64,000 nucleotides of DNA. Origin: Loktanella sp. IMCC34160. Lineage in GTDB: Bacteria; Pseudomonadota; Alphaproteobacteria; Rhodobacterales; Rhodobacteraceae. Location of the stretch: positions 434,001 to 498,000 of the forward strand of contig NZ_SELP01000004.1 in assembly GCF_004145845.1 (NCBI RefSeq), read 5' to 3'. The notes beneath the pieces were generated by a model. That model saw nothing but the letters and a program-made list of their open reading frames with translations, was not told the DNA's origin and did not search any database. Positions 9,300 to 18,548 of this stretch are shown here, one piece after another (position 1 is the stretch's first letter; each line of letters opens with the position of its first letter). Position numbers and translations under genes: made by a program.

Positions 9300-10478
9300 A
9301 TGAAAATCGGAATCGCGTCGCTGATTGCGGGCTATGTGCTCAGCCAGTTTTATCGTGCCTTTCTGGCCGTGCTTGCCCCGGCGCTTGAGGCGGATATCGG
9401 CGCGACGCCGGAAGATCTGGCCTTTGCCTCGGGCCTTTGGTTCCTGATCTTCGCGGGCTTCCAGATCCCTGTCGGTGCCGCGCTGGACCGGGTTGGGCCC
9501 CGGATGACCGCGACGGTTCTTCTGGCGATTGGCGGCGCGGGCGGGGCGGTTCTGTTCGCCATGGCCCAGTCGCCCCTGCACATCAGCCTTGCGATGGCGC
9601 TGATCGGGATCGGCTGTTCGCCGGTCCTGATGGCGTCCTATTTCATTTTCGCCCGTGTCTATTCCCCTGCCGTCTTCGCGACGCTTGCGGGGATGACCAT
9701 CGGGATCGGCAGCCTTGGCAATATCTTTTCCGCAGCCCCGATGGCCTGGGCGGTGGGCCTGTTCGGATGGCGCGAAACCGTCATGGGCATCGCCGCGCTG
9801 ACACTTCTGGTCGCGCTGATCATCTGGGTCACTGTGAAAGACCCGGAAAAGGTGGTCAGCACGGCGAAAGGGTCGGTCCTGACCCTGCTGGCCATGCCCG
9901 CGCTTTGGCCGATCTTCATCATGATGTTGGTCAACTACGCCCCGTCGGCGGGGTTGCGGGGCCTGTGGGTCGCGCCCTATGCGCGGGATGTCTTTGCGGC
10001 GGATGTCGGCACCATCGGGACCGTGACCCTGATCATGGGTCTGGCGATGATCGCGGGCAACTTCGCCTATGGGCCGATGGACCGGATCTTCGGCACCCGA
10101 AAGTGGGTGATCTTCGCTGGCAACGCGCTGGGCGCGGTCGCTTGCCTCGCGCTTTATGCCATGCCGGACCGGGGGCTTTGGGTGTCGGTCGCGCTGCTGG
10201 CGCTTGTCGGCTTTGCGGGGGCATCCTTCCCGATGCTGGTTGCCCATGCCAAGGCCTTCTTCCCGGCGCATCTGACCGGGCGCGGGGTGACGCTGATCAA
10301 CCTGTTCGGGGTTGGGGGCGTCGGCCTGTTTCAATTCGTAACCCGCCCGATCTATGCCACCAGTGCCGACAGTGCCCAGACGGCGGCCGAACCCTATGCG
10401 GCGCTGTTCCTGTTTGCCGGGCTGGCGCTGATTGTCGGGCTGGCTGTCTACCTTTTGTCGCAGGACCGGACAGACTAG
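9300..10478 (+). CDS. MFS transporter
   Basis: Major facilitator superfamily carrier of 392 residues with about twelve hydrophobic helices; the loop between helices 2 and 3 carries a degenerate DRVGPR motif. It follows iolB on the same strand after 83 bases, so it could move inositol or a pathway product, but the substrate is unknown and it may be transcribed on its own. The ATG at 9300 follows GGGAAGAGG; an ATG 30 bases upstream is an alternative start. Confidence 0.8.
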   Translation: MKIGIASLIAGYVLSQFYRAFLAVLAPALEADIGATPEDLAFASGLWFLIFAGFQIPVGAALDRVGPRMTATVLLAIGGAGGAVLFAMAQSPLHISLAMALIGIGCSPVLMASYFIFARVYSPAVFATLAGMTIGIGSLGNIFSAAPMAWAVGLFGWRETVMGIAALTLLVALIIWVTVKDPEKVVSTAKGSVLTLLAMPALWPIFIMMLVNYAPSAGLRGLWVAPYARDVFAADVGTIGTVTLIMGLAMIAGNFAYGPMDRIFGTRKWVIFAGNALGAVACLALYAMPDRGLWVSVALLALVGFAGASFPMLVAHAKAFFPAHLTGRGVTLINLFGVGGVGLFQFVTRPIYATSADSAQTAAEPYAALFLFAGLALIVGLAVYLLSQDRTD

Positions 10479-10559
10479 GCCCAGAACCCCCTTTGGCCCT
10501 TTTCCTTGACGCGAAGGCGGGCTATAGCCCGCGCGTCTCTCAACCAAGGAGCCATGCCA

Positions 10560-11582
10560 ATGGGCTATAAAGTCGTCGTCGTTGGCGCCACGGGCAACGT
10601 GGGCCACGAAATGCTGAACATCCTCGCCGAGCGCGAGTTCCCCGTCGATGAGATCGCGGCCCTCGCGAGCCGAAAATCTCTGGGCACCGAAGTCAGCTTT
10701 GGCGACCGAACTTTGAAGACCCAGGATCTGGACACCTTCGATTTCACCGGCTGGGATATCGCGCTGTTCGCCATCGGTTCGGACGCGACCAAGAAATACG
10801 CGCCCAAGGCCGCAGGGCAGGGCTGCGTGGTGATCGACAACTCGTCGCTGTATCGCTACGACCCGGACGTGCCGCTGATCGTTCCCGAAGTGAACGCCGA
10901 GGCGGTCGAGGGCTATGCCAAGAAGAACATCATCGCGAACCCCAACTGTTCGACCGCCCAGATGGTCGTGGCGCTGAAGCCGCTGCACGACCGGGCCAAG
11001 ATCAAGCGGGTGGTCGTGTCGACCTATCAATCCGTGTCGGGCACCGGCAAGGACGCGATTGACGAGTTGTGGAACCAGACCAAGGGCATGTATGTCCCCG
11101 GTCAGGAGGTGGCCCCGTCGGTCTATCCCAAGCAGATCGCCTTCAACGTCATCCCGCATATCGACGTGTTCCTTGACGACGGGTCGACCAAGGAAGAGTG
11201 GAAGATGGTCGCCGAGACCAAGAAGATCCTCGATCCGTCGATCAAACTGACCGCGACCTGCGTGCGGGTGCCGGTGTTCGTCGGCCATTCGGAAGCGATC
11301 AACATCGAGTTCGAGGATTTTCTGGACGAGGACGAGGCCCGCGACATCCTGCGCGAAGCACCGGGGATCATGGTCATCGACAAGCGCGAGGCCGGTGGCT
11401 ACGTCACCCCGGTCGAATGTGTCGGCGATTATGCCACCTTCATCAGCCGCATCCGTCAGGACAGCACCATCGAAAACGGGATCAACCTGTGGTGCGTCTC
11501 GGACAACCTGCGCAAGGGCGCGGCGCTGAACGCCGTGCAAATTGCCGAGGTTCTGGGCCAGCGCTGCCTGAAAAAGGGCTGA
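10560..11582 (+). CDS. asd: Aspartate-semialdehyde dehydrogenase
   Basis: Converts aspartyl-4-phosphate to aspartate semialdehyde (NADPH) for lysine/diaminopimelate, threonine and methionine synthesis. The 340-residue protein starts MGYKVVVVGATGNVG (nucleotide site), has the active-site cysteine in NPNCSTAQM (residue ~130) and the conserved SVSGTGKDAIDEL segment. AAGGAG ends eight bases before ATG 10560 but only two before an upstream in-frame ATG at 10554, so 10560 is the better start. A clear terminator follows the stop. Confidence 0.95.
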   Translation: MGYKVVVVGATGNVGHEMLNILAEREFPVDEIAALASRKSLGTEVSFGDRTLKTQDLDTFDFTGWDIALFAIGSDATKKYAPKAAGQGCVVIDNSSLYRYDPDVPLIVPEVNAEAVEGYAKKNIIANPNCSTAQMVVALKPLHDRAKIKRVVVSTYQSVSGTGKDAIDELWNQTKGMYVPGQEVAPSVYPKQIAFNVIPHIDVFLDDGSTKEEWKMVAETKKILDPSIKLTATCVRVPVFVGHSEAINIEFEDFLDEDEARDILREAPGIMVIDKREAGGYVTPVECVGDYATFISRIRQDSTIENGINLWCVSDNLRKGAALNAVQIAEVLGQRCLKKG

Positions 11583-11602
11583 TCCAACCGGACAGAATTG
11601 AG

Positions 11603-11633
11603 AAGGCGCGTCGCATCTGTGGCGCGCCTTTTT
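11603..11633 (+). terminator. Rho-independent terminator of asd
   Basis: AAGGCGCG (11603-11610) pairs with CGCGCCTT (11623-11630) and runs into TTTTT. It sits 21 bases after the asd stop and just before the convergent hrpB stop. Confidence 0.85.
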
Positions 11634-11646
11634 CGTTGGGATGTCC

Positions 11647-14070
11647 CTATGTCCCGCGCGGTTTCGCCCGCAGGGTCGGATCGGCCTCGGTCGGGTCTTC
11701 GGGCCAGGGGTGCTTGGGGTATCGGCCCCGCATGTCCTTGCGCACATCCGCATAGGAGGTCGCCCAGAAACCGGGGATGTCCGACGTGACCTGAATGGGC
11801 TTCTGCCCCGGCGACAAAAGCGTCACCTTCAACGGGGTCCGCCCAACGGTCGGATGCCGGGTGACGCCGAACATCTCTTGCAGGCGCAGGCTGATCTGCG
11901 GCGGGTCGCTGTCATAATCGATGGGAATCTTTCGGCCCAGCGGGGTTTCGAAATGGGCAGGTGCGGCAGCATCCAGCGCCTGCATCTGGCCCCAGTCCAG
12001 CATCGCGCGCAGGGCCGGCAGCGGGTCGAACCGTTTCCAGTCTTCGGCGGTGCGGACCCCGGCAAGATAGGGGGCAAGCCAGTCCTCCACCCCCGCCAGC
12101 AGCGTGGCGTCGTCCATCGCGGGCAGCTCGGCCCCACCAGCCCGGACCAGTTCCACCCGGGCGCGGAACCGCATGGCCGCCGGGGGCAGACGCAGCCCAA
12201 GGTCGCGCACACCGGCGCACATGGCGCGGGCAATGGCCGCGTCCGGGGCGTCCGGCCATGTCCGGTCGTCCAACACCAGCGCCCCCAGCCGTTCCTGCCG
12301 CCGGGTCAAGACACGGCGGTCGCGGCGGGACCAGTCGCAGACCTCGGCCCAGTGGATCTGATCGGCGAACAGCCCCCGTACCTCGGCCTCGGTGATCGCC
12401 ACCGCTTGCCGGATTCGGGCCTCGCGCGGGTTGCCATCCAGATCGGTCGCCACGATCAGGCGTTGCCCTGCCAGTGGGTCGGCCTCCTCCATCACCGCGC
12501 CCTTGCCGCCGGACAGCACATAGCGTGGCGCGTCGCCTTTGCGGCGCAACCCGATCCGGTCCGGGTAGGCCAGCGCCACCTGTTCGGCCAGCGTCAGGGG
12601 CGCGGCCTCGGGCAGGCCGCGGGCCAGACGCTTCGCCTCGGCCCGGATGCGGTCCACAGTCGGGGGATGGGCGGTGCCCGGCCCGTCATATCGCCCCCGT
12701 AGCGCGGCCATCCGCAGGGACAGGTCCACCGGCGCGCCGCGCAGCGGGTCGCGTTCGGCCAGTAGCGCCGCAACCGGGGCAGCCTGCGCGCCCGCTGTCT
12801 GCAGCATATGGCCAAGGCGGGGGTGCAGGGGCAGGGCGGCCAGTGCCCGGCCATGCGCGGTGATCCGGTTCTGCCCGTCCAACGCCCCCAACGCACGCAA
12901 GAGCGACCGCGCCTCGGCCAGCGCGCCCTCGGGCGGCGGTGTCAGGAAGGCAAGGTCGTCCGCCCCCCATAGCGCCAGTTCCAGTGCAAGGCCGGCAAGG
13001 TCCGCCGCCTCGATCTCGGCCGGGGGAAAGGCGGGCAGGGCGCCGTCCTCGCCCTTGGTCCACAGGCGGAAACAATCGCCGGGCGCGACCCGACCCGCGC
13101 GGCCCGCCCGCTGCGTTGCCTCGGCCCGGCTGACCCGTTCCGTGACCAGCCGGGACATGCCCGACCCGGGGTCATAGCGGGCGCGGCGGGCGCGACCGCC
13201 GTCAACCACCACGCGGATGTCGGAAATGGTCAACGATGTTTCCGCGATCGACGTCGACAGGACCACCTTGCGACCCGAGGAGACCGGCCCGATGGCGGCG
13301 CGTTGCTGGGCAAAGGGCAGGGCGCCGAACAGGGGGCGCAGATGGCAGTCGGGCGGCAGGCGACCAGACAAAAGCGCCTCAACCTGGCGGATCTCGCCCT
13401 CTCCGGGCAGGAAAACCAGAACGCCGCCTTCGGTCCGGCCGACCGCATCGGCGACAAGCTCGGCGACGGCCTCTTCATAGCGGCGGGTCTTGGGGAGGGG
13501 CGTATCGAGGTGGTGGACAGAGACCGGGAAACTGCGCCCTTCCGAGGTGACGATCGGGGCCCCGTCCAGCAGTTCTGCCACCGGGGCGGCGTCAAGGGTC
13601 GCGGACATGACAAGAAGGATCAGGTCGTCGCGAAGCGCCTGCCGGATCTCCCATGTCAGGGCAAGGCCCAGATCGGCGTTCAGGGACCGTTCGTGGAATT
13701 CGTCGAATATGACCGCGCCGATGCCGGGCAATTCGGGGTCGGACTGAATCATGCGGGTCAGGATGCCCTCGGTCACCACTTCGATCCGGGTCGCGGTACT
13801 GGTCTTCGCCTCGCCCCGCATCCGGTAGCCAACGGTCTGACCAACAGGCTCGCCCAGCGTTTCCGCCATCCGCTCGGCCGCGGCGCGGGCGGCAAGGCGG
13901 CGGGGTTCCAGCATCAGAATGCGGCCCGTCACCAGCCCGGCCTCCAACATGGCCAAGGGAACACGGGTGGTCTTCCCCGCCCCCGGCGGGGCCTGCAACA
14001 CGGCACGGCCTTCGCCCCTCAGGGCGGCGATCAGCTCGGGCAGGGCAGCGTCGATGGGCAGGGCGGTCAT
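11647..14070 (-). CDS. hrpB: ATP-dependent RNA helicase HrpB
   Basis: DEAH-box-family helicase of 807 residues. Motif I is APPGAGKTTRVPL near residue 30, motif II the DEFH variant (VIFDEFHERSLNADL) and motif III MSATLD; then come helicase C motifs (STSIAETSLTI, QRAGRAGR), the ratchet-like region and the HrpB-specific C-terminal domain ending in WPEDPTEADPTLRAKPR. Length matches HrpB (about 800-820). Its cellular role is poorly defined outside a few species. It converges with asd, and a repeat element (14110-14234) separates it from the upstream minus-strand ATPase gene. Confidence 0.93.
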   Translation of the reverse strand: MTALPIDAALPELIAALRGEGRAVLQAPPGAGKTTRVPLAMLEAGLVTGRILMLEPRRLAARAAAERMAETLGEPVGQTVGYRMRGEAKTSTATRIEVVTEGILTRMIQSDPELPGIGAVIFDEFHERSLNADLGLALTWEIRQALRDDLILLVMSATLDAAPVAELLDGAPIVTSEGRSFPVSVHHLDTPLPKTRRYEEAVAELVADAVGRTEGGVLVFLPGEGEIRQVEALLSGRLPPDCHLRPLFGALPFAQQRAAIGPVSSGRKVVLSTSIAETSLTISDIRVVVDGGRARRARYDPGSGMSRLVTERVSRAEATQRAGRAGRVAPGDCFRLWTKGEDGALPAFPPAEIEAADLAGLALELALWGADDLAFLTPPPEGALAEARSLLRALGALDGQNRITAHGRALAALPLHPRLGHMLQTAGAQAAPVAALLAERDPLRGAPVDLSLRMAALRGRYDGPGTAHPPTVDRIRAEAKRLARGLPEAAPLTLAEQVALAYPDRIGLRRKGDAPRYVLSGGKGAVMEEADPLAGQRLIVATDLDGNPREARIRQAVAITEAEVRGLFADQIHWAEVCDWSRRDRRVLTRRQERLGALVLDDRTWPDAPDAAIARAMCAGVRDLGLRLPPAAMRFRARVELVRAGGAELPAMDDATLLAGVEDWLAPYLAGVRTAEDWKRFDPLPALRAMLDWGQMQALDAAAPAHFETPLGRKIPIDYDSDPPQISLRLQEMFGVTRHPTVGRTPLKVTLLSPGQKPIQVTSDIPGFWATSYADVRKDMRGRYPKHPWPEDPTEADPTLRAKPRGT

Positions 14071-14109
14071 GGGGCGTTTATGGGGCGCGGACCTGGACCG
14101 GGCAAGGGG

Positions 14110-14234
14110 GATGGTGGGTTGAAACCCACCTTACGCCTGCACTCTCATTTTGCCCCAAATACTCCGGGGTGAATGGCCCGAAAGGGCCAGAGGGGCAGAG
14201 CCCCTCCAACGTAAGGTGGGTTTTAACCCACCCT
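14110..14234 (-). repeat. Composite intergenic palindromic repeat, copy A (half element)
   Basis: Begins with GGTGGGTTGAAACCCACC (own hairpin), then the inverted core of the family (TTTTGCCCCAAATACTCC, GGCCCGAAAGGGCC, GGGGCAGAGCCCC) and closes with AAGGTGGGTTTTAACCCACC. Relative to the copies at 20177, 23671 and 46450 it is in reverse orientation and holds only one half of the element. It lies between the AAA+ ATPase stop and the hrpB start, both on the minus strand. Confidence 0.85.
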
Positions 14235-14236
14235 CC

Positions 14237-15547
14237 TTAGTGAACGATCGTCTCTTCCTTGACGAACATGTTGGCCCAGGCCCGGTCGATCAATTCCGGC
14301 GACATCTGATAGGGGATGCCTTCAAATTCGCAGATCGAAATCATTTGGTCGATCAGGAACACCGGCTGGTAGTTGGCGTAGATATTGTCGATGGTCGGGT
14401 ACTTCTTCTTGAGAAGGTGGACCAGCGTCGCCTCGTCCAGCGGCATCTTCTTCTTGCGCGCGACCATGGCGAAGATTTTCAGGAAATCCTGCTGCGACGG
14501 CCCGTCGATCTTGATCTTGTAGAAGATCCGGCGCAGCGCGGCCTTGTCGAAGATCTCGTTCGGGTGGAAGTTGGTCGAGAAGATCACCAGCGTGTCGAAG
14601 GGCACTTCGAATTTCTCGCCCGATTGCAGCGCAAGGATATCCCGCCCTTCTTCCAGCGGCACGATCCAGCGGTTGACGATCTTCTGCGGCGGTTCTTCCT
14701 GACGGCCAAGGTCGTCGATGATGAAAATGCCGCCGGTCGATTTCAGCTGCAGTGGCGCCTGATAGGTCCGGGCGACCGGGTTATAGACAAGGTCCAGCAT
14801 CGACAGCGACAGTTCACCGCCGGTGATCACCGTGGGCCGTTCACAGCGGACATAGCGGGTGTCATAGCGGTTGCCGGTGCGACGCAGCGAATTTGGGTCG
14901 TCTGTCTGTTCTTCGGCCGCCGAATGCACGATCGGGTCATAGACCGTGATCACCTGACCAGCGTATTCGATGGCGCGCGGGATATAGATCTTGTCGCCCA
15001 ACGAGTCCCGGATCCCGTTCGAGATCGAGGATTTCCCGTTGCCCGGCGGGCCGTACATCAGGATCGACCGACCGGCCGAGACCGCCGGCCCAAGGTTGTC
15101 GAGCAGTTCCGGCGGCAGGACGAGATGGCCCATCGCGCTTGTCAACTGGTCACGGGTGACCTGGATATTCTTGATCGACTGGCGCTTGACCTGTTCGGCA
15201 TAAACCTCGAGCGGGACCGGCATCGCGCCGTAATATTCCGACTGTGCCAATGCGTCGAGCGCACGCGCCTTGCCGCCATCGGTCAGCTGATAGCCCATTT
15301 CCCCGCCCGAATTGGCGTGCAATGTGCCCGTCGCCTCGACCAGTTTCTGGCTGCGGGCCAGATCGACCAGTTCCTGCGTCACCGGGATCGGCAGACAGAT
15401 CGCGCGGGCAAGTTCGCTGACCTGATCGATGTTCTTGCGGAAGATGGTCTTGATCAGGATGTCCCGCATCATGACCAGTGGCAATTGCATCTGTTCCAGC
15501 GATTTCGGTGCTGGCGGTGCAATGACGTTCGAGGTTTGCATGTTCAT
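14237..15547 (-). CDS. AAA+ ATPase of unknown role
   Basis: ATPase of 436 residues with Walker A YGPPGNGKSS near residue 165, Walker B GGIFIIDDLGRQ near 280 and a sensor-like IFSTNF segment. An N-terminal ~130-residue region carries no recognised motif. The start at 15547 is preferred because AGGAACG lies just upstream on that strand; an in-frame ATG at 15589 has no ribosome site. It is divergent from the membrane-protein gene at 15701. Proteins of this kind are conserved in Rhodobacteraceae, but no function is assigned here; a MoxR-like or remodelling role is only possible. Confidence 0.7.
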   Translation of the reverse strand: MNMQTSNVIAPPAPKSLEQMQLPLVMMRDILIKTIFRKNIDQVSELARAICLPIPVTQELVDLARSQKLVEATGTLHANSGGEMGYQLTDGGKARALDALAQSEYYGAMPVPLEVYAEQVKRQSIKNIQVTRDQLTSAMGHLVLPPELLDNLGPAVSAGRSILMYGPPGNGKSSISNGIRDSLGDKIYIPRAIEYAGQVITVYDPIVHSAAEEQTDDPNSLRRTGNRYDTRYVRCERPTVITGGELSLSMLDLVYNPVARTYQAPLQLKSTGGIFIIDDLGRQEEPPQKIVNRWIVPLEEGRDILALQSGEKFEVPFDTLVIFSTNFHPNEIFDKAALRRIFYKIKIDGPSQQDFLKIFAMVARKKKMPLDEATLVHLLKKKYPTIDNIYANYQPVFLIDQMISICEFEGIPYQMSPELIDRAWANMFVKEETIVH

Positions 15548-15700
15548 CGGTTTGCTCGTTCCTGCCCGTGTCTTCGGCCCTTGTGACACATCCGCCGCGC
15601 CCGAAGAGGTTTTCGGACCCGCGGCGGTATTCCTTTACACAATCCGTCTCTGCCCGGTTATTGTGGCGAAAAAATGGACAAAACGTTCCAAGAGGCAGGC

Positions 15701-17323
15701 ATGAGCAGACCAAATCCCGCGGTTTTGATGGGCATCCTTGTGGCGACCCTCGTCCTTTTGGGCGGGGCGGCGGTGCTGAAGGGTGGCTTCTACATCGGCA
15801 AACACGAAGGCGACACGTTGCACATGATGCAGATCGTGTTCCGGATGGCCGAGGGTCAGGTGCCGCACCGCGATTTCATGACTCCGATCGGGGGGCTGGC
15901 CTTTGCCCCTATCGCCCTGTTCGTGAAATCCGGGATGGGCATCGGGATGGCGACGCTTTGGTCGCAGGTGCTGATGGCGGCCCTGTTCCTGCCTGCGGTC
16001 TGGTGGGTGGCCATGTCGCGGCTGTCGCCCTACCTTGCCGCCTTCTTCGGGATCGTTGTCATGGTGCTGATGCTGGCGCTGGTTCATGGCGAGGCACAGC
16101 GAAGCGTGTCGATCTCCATGCATTACAACCGCTGGGCCTGGGGGGCTGCGTTCATCGCGATCCTTGCCGCGCTGGTGCCGCCGGTGCATCCGCGCAGCGC
16201 CTTGGTCGACGGGATTATCATCGGGTTGATGGCCAGCGTCATGGTCCTGATCAAGGTCACCTATTTCGCGGCCTTCGCCCTTCCTGTCGTCCTTGCCCTG
16301 ATCCTGACGAAGCAGACCCGCGCCCTGATCGTGGCGCTTCTGACCGGGGCGGTGGCGGCCGTGGCGATCACCCTTTGGCTTGGGCCCGATTTCTGGCTGG
16401 CCTATCTGGGCGATCTGCTGACCGTGGCCCGGTCCGAGGTGCGGCCCCAGCCGGGCGAGCCGCTCTCGGCGGTCGTCGGTGCGCCGGCCTATCTGGGCGG
16501 GTCGCTTGTGGCGATCATGGGGGTGATCCTGCTGCGACAGGCGCGAGCCGATGTGGGCGGGCTGGTCCTGCTGACGCTTCTGCCGGGGTTCTTCTATGTG
16601 ACCTACCAGAACTTCGGGAACGACCCGCAGTGGACCTTGCTGTTGGCGGTTCTGCTGCTGGCCCTGCGCCCACAGGGCGAGGTGACCAACGCCATGGGCT
16701 GGAACATGCGCGGGGCGCTGAACATCTGCGCGGCCATGGCACTTGCCCTTGGGGCGCCCAGTTTCTTCAATCTTGCCTATAGCCCGTTCCGGCATTTCAA
16801 CGTGGATGTGTCGACCTATGCGCCGCTGTTGCCGCGTGGCGGCATCCACGAAGACCTGCAAGGCGCGGCCCTGCGGGTCGAACGGGTCGATGGCCGGGTC
16901 GCGCTGGACGCGCCGGGGATGGCGCTGGCCGCCTACGCCAATGCCGAGCACCGCGAAGACCCGCCCCAGTTCATGGGAGAGACATTTGCCACCTGCAACG
17001 TCGAACTGGGGCTTCCGACCGTTTTCGACGCCATCTCGCGCGACTTGGAAGAGGCGGGGCTGGCCGGGGGCAAGCGGATCTTCGCGGCCGACCTGTTTTC
17101 GTCATACTGGCTGTTCGGGGATTTCGAACCGCTGGTCGGCGGGGCGCCTTGGTACTACGGCGGGCTGCCGGGATATGCTTCGGCCGACTACCTGCTGATC
17201 CCGATCTGCCCGGTGGTGCAGGACGTTCAGGCGCAGGTTCTAAAGGCGATCGAGGCCGAGGGCACTGACGGTCTGGCCGAAATCCGGCGCACTGATCTCT
17301 ATATCCTCTACAGCAAGGGATAG
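15701..17323 (+). CDS. Polytopic membrane protein, GT-C-like
   Basis: Protein of 540 residues. The N-terminal helix is followed by a periplasmic-type loop with EGDTLHM and PHRDFMTPIGG, then about ten further hydrophobic helices to residue ~360 and a soluble C-terminal domain. The acidic first loop and helix layout resemble GT-C glycosyltransferases (ArnT/PMT class) that use lipid-linked sugars, but no family signature is certain. The ATG at 15701 has AGAGG seven bases upstream; an ATG at 15674 is the alternative. It ends before the minus-strand terminator at 17337. Confidence 0.55.
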   Translation: MSRPNPAVLMGILVATLVLLGGAAVLKGGFYIGKHEGDTLHMMQIVFRMAEGQVPHRDFMTPIGGLAFAPIALFVKSGMGIGMATLWSQVLMAALFLPAVWWVAMSRLSPYLAAFFGIVVMVLMLALVHGEAQRSVSISMHYNRWAWGAAFIAILAALVPPVHPRSALVDGIIIGLMASVMVLIKVTYFAAFALPVVLALILTKQTRALIVALLTGAVAAVAITLWLGPDFWLAYLGDLLTVARSEVRPQPGEPLSAVVGAPAYLGGSLVAIMGVILLRQARADVGGLVLLTLLPGFFYVTYQNFGNDPQWTLLLAVLLLALRPQGEVTNAMGWNMRGALNICAAMALALGAPSFFNLAYSPFRHFNVDVSTYAPLLPRGGIHEDLQGAALRVERVDGRVALDAPGMALAAYANAEHREDPPQFMGETFATCNVELGLPTVFDAISRDLEEAGLAGGKRIFAADLFSSYWLFGDFEPLVGGAPWYYGGLPGYASADYLLIPICPVVQDVQAQVLKAIEAEGTDGLAEIRRTDLYILYSKG

Positions 17324-17336
17324 GGCATCGGCCCAA

Positions 17337-17360
17337 CGAAAAAGGGCCCCATCGGGGCCC
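17337..17360 (-). terminator. Rho-independent terminator of the small minus-strand gene
   Basis: GGGCCCC (17344-17350) pairs with GGGGCCC (17354-17360); on the minus strand the stem is followed by TTTTTCG. It lies between two convergent genes and reads best for the gene at 17402-17725. Confidence 0.8.
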
Positions 17361-17401
17361 GTCTTCGGTCCGGCACCACAAAAGGGCCGGGGCAGCGCTA
17401 C

Positions 17402-17725
17402 TTACGCGGCTTCCGCGGCCTGCTCGGCGGCGTGGCGGCGCTCGCTTTCCTCACGCGACAGCGCAACAGAGGTGCGCACGCCCTTGGAAACAAACTCCAT
17501 AAGGCCCTTCACAACCCGCTCGTTCGGGTCGATCCCGGCACAAGACAAGACTTCACGACCGTCCCGCGACCGCGCCCAGCGGGCGATCTGTTCGGGGCCG
17601 TTGCCGTACTTCTTGTCGTCGGCGATGGCGTCATCAAGCGCGGCAAGCACAACGGCCGCAAACAGTTTGCGGGCGCGGTTGCCTTGTTCGTTGTTGAACG
17701 CGGTGCCGTCAACGAAATCCTTCAT
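17402..17725 (-). CDS. Small conserved protein, probably DUF6280 family
   Basis: Protein of 107 residues, mostly helical, with conserved-looking segments KDFVDGTAFNNEQGNRARKL and GREVLSCAGIDP and a charged, Ala/Glu-rich C-terminus. I recall similar ~107-residue proteins, annotated DUF6280, as common in Rhodobacteraceae; no function is known. It has its own terminator and is divergent from efp, with a 228-base gap holding a 9-bp palindrome. Confidence 0.65.
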   Translation of the reverse strand: MKDFVDGTAFNNEQGNRARKLFAAVVLAALDDAIADDKKYGNGPEQIARWARSRDGREVLSCAGIDPNERVVKGLMEFVSKGVRTSVALSREESERRHAAEQAAEAA

Positions 17726-17816
17726 CTGGCGTCCTTTGTTGTTTTTGCTCTTGTGGTTCAGGCGTGAGGCGCAATATGCCTATTTTGATCCGATTCGGGG
17801 GGCCTCTTTTGGAATG

Positions 17817-17841
17817 GCAGCCATGCGTCTAGTGCATGGCT
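17817..17841. promoter_or_regulatory. Perfect 9-bp inverted repeat between divergent genes
   Basis: CAGCCATGC and GCATGGCTG are separated by GTCTAGT. The palindrome lies in the gap between the divergent small gene (starts 17725) and efp (starts 17954). It could be a protein-binding operator or an RNA hairpin; no T-run follows, so it is not a terminator. Confidence 0.4.
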
Positions 17842-17953
17842 GAACCGGCGTTTTTGGCATATTTGGGGTCGCCCCAGGTTGCTACGCCTCCAGATATAGG
17901 TCTCAAACCCCTCGAAACAACCAATTTGCCATAATTTTGCCACAGGTCCGAAC

Positions 17954-18517
17954 ATGCCCAAGATCAACGGAAACGAAATTCGTCCCGGAAACATCCTTGA
18001 ACACGACGGGGGCCTCTGGGTCGCCGTGAAGGTCGATCACGTCAAACCTGGTAAGGGCGGCGCCTTTGCCCAGGTCGAGATGAAGAACCTGCGCAGCGGC
18101 TCCAAGCTGAACGAACGCTTCCGCAGCGCCGACAAGGTCGAACGTGTGCGGCTGGAACAAAAGGACCAGCAGTTCCTGTATGAAACCGATGGGATGCTGG
18201 TGTTCATGGACACCGACACCTACGAACAGATCGAACTGCCCGCTGACCTTCTGGGCGAACGTCGTCCCTTCCTTCAGGATGGCATGACCGTTGTCATCGA
18301 ATACCACGAGGAGGAGGCGCTGAACGCGACCCTGCCGCAGAAAGTGACCTGCACCGTGACCGAGACCGAGCCGGTCGTGAAAGGGCAGACCGCCGCCAAC
18401 AGCTACAAGCCCGCGATCCTTGATAACGGCGTGCGGATCATGGTCCCGCCCTTCATCGCGCAGGACGAAAAGATCATCGTGAACACGGAATCGATGGAAT
18501 ATTCCGAACGGGCCTAA
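17954..18517 (+). CDS. efp: Translation elongation factor P
   Basis: Binds ribosomes stalled on polyproline and restores peptide-bond formation. The 187-residue protein has the KOW-like domain I starting [20 protein letters not shown] and two OB-fold domains, ending in the [11 protein letters not shown] region. The tip loop of domain [11 protein letters not shown], holds the Lys at the position modified in E. coli (KPGKG), so EpmAB-type lysylation is possible. It is followed after 31 bases by the phosphatase gene. Confidence 0.96.
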   Translation: MPKINGNEIRPGNILEHDGGLWVAVKVDHVKPGKGGAFAQVEMKNLRSGSKLNERFRSADKVERVRLEQKDQQFLYETDGMLVFMDTDTYEQIELPADLLGERRPFLQDGMTVVIEYHEEEALNATLPQKVTCTVTETEPVVKGQTAANSYKPAILDNGVRIMVPPFIAQDEKIIVNTESMEYSERA

Positions 18518-18548
18518 GGCTTCGGACCGGACAAGGGAGGGCGCGGAG

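Noticed and set aside
9243-11753. An 836-codon open frame on the minus strand opposite the MFS and asd genes
   Set aside because: It is a by-product of high GC: it runs antisense to two clear genes, is rich in Arg/Gly/His/Pro, and shows no family motif.
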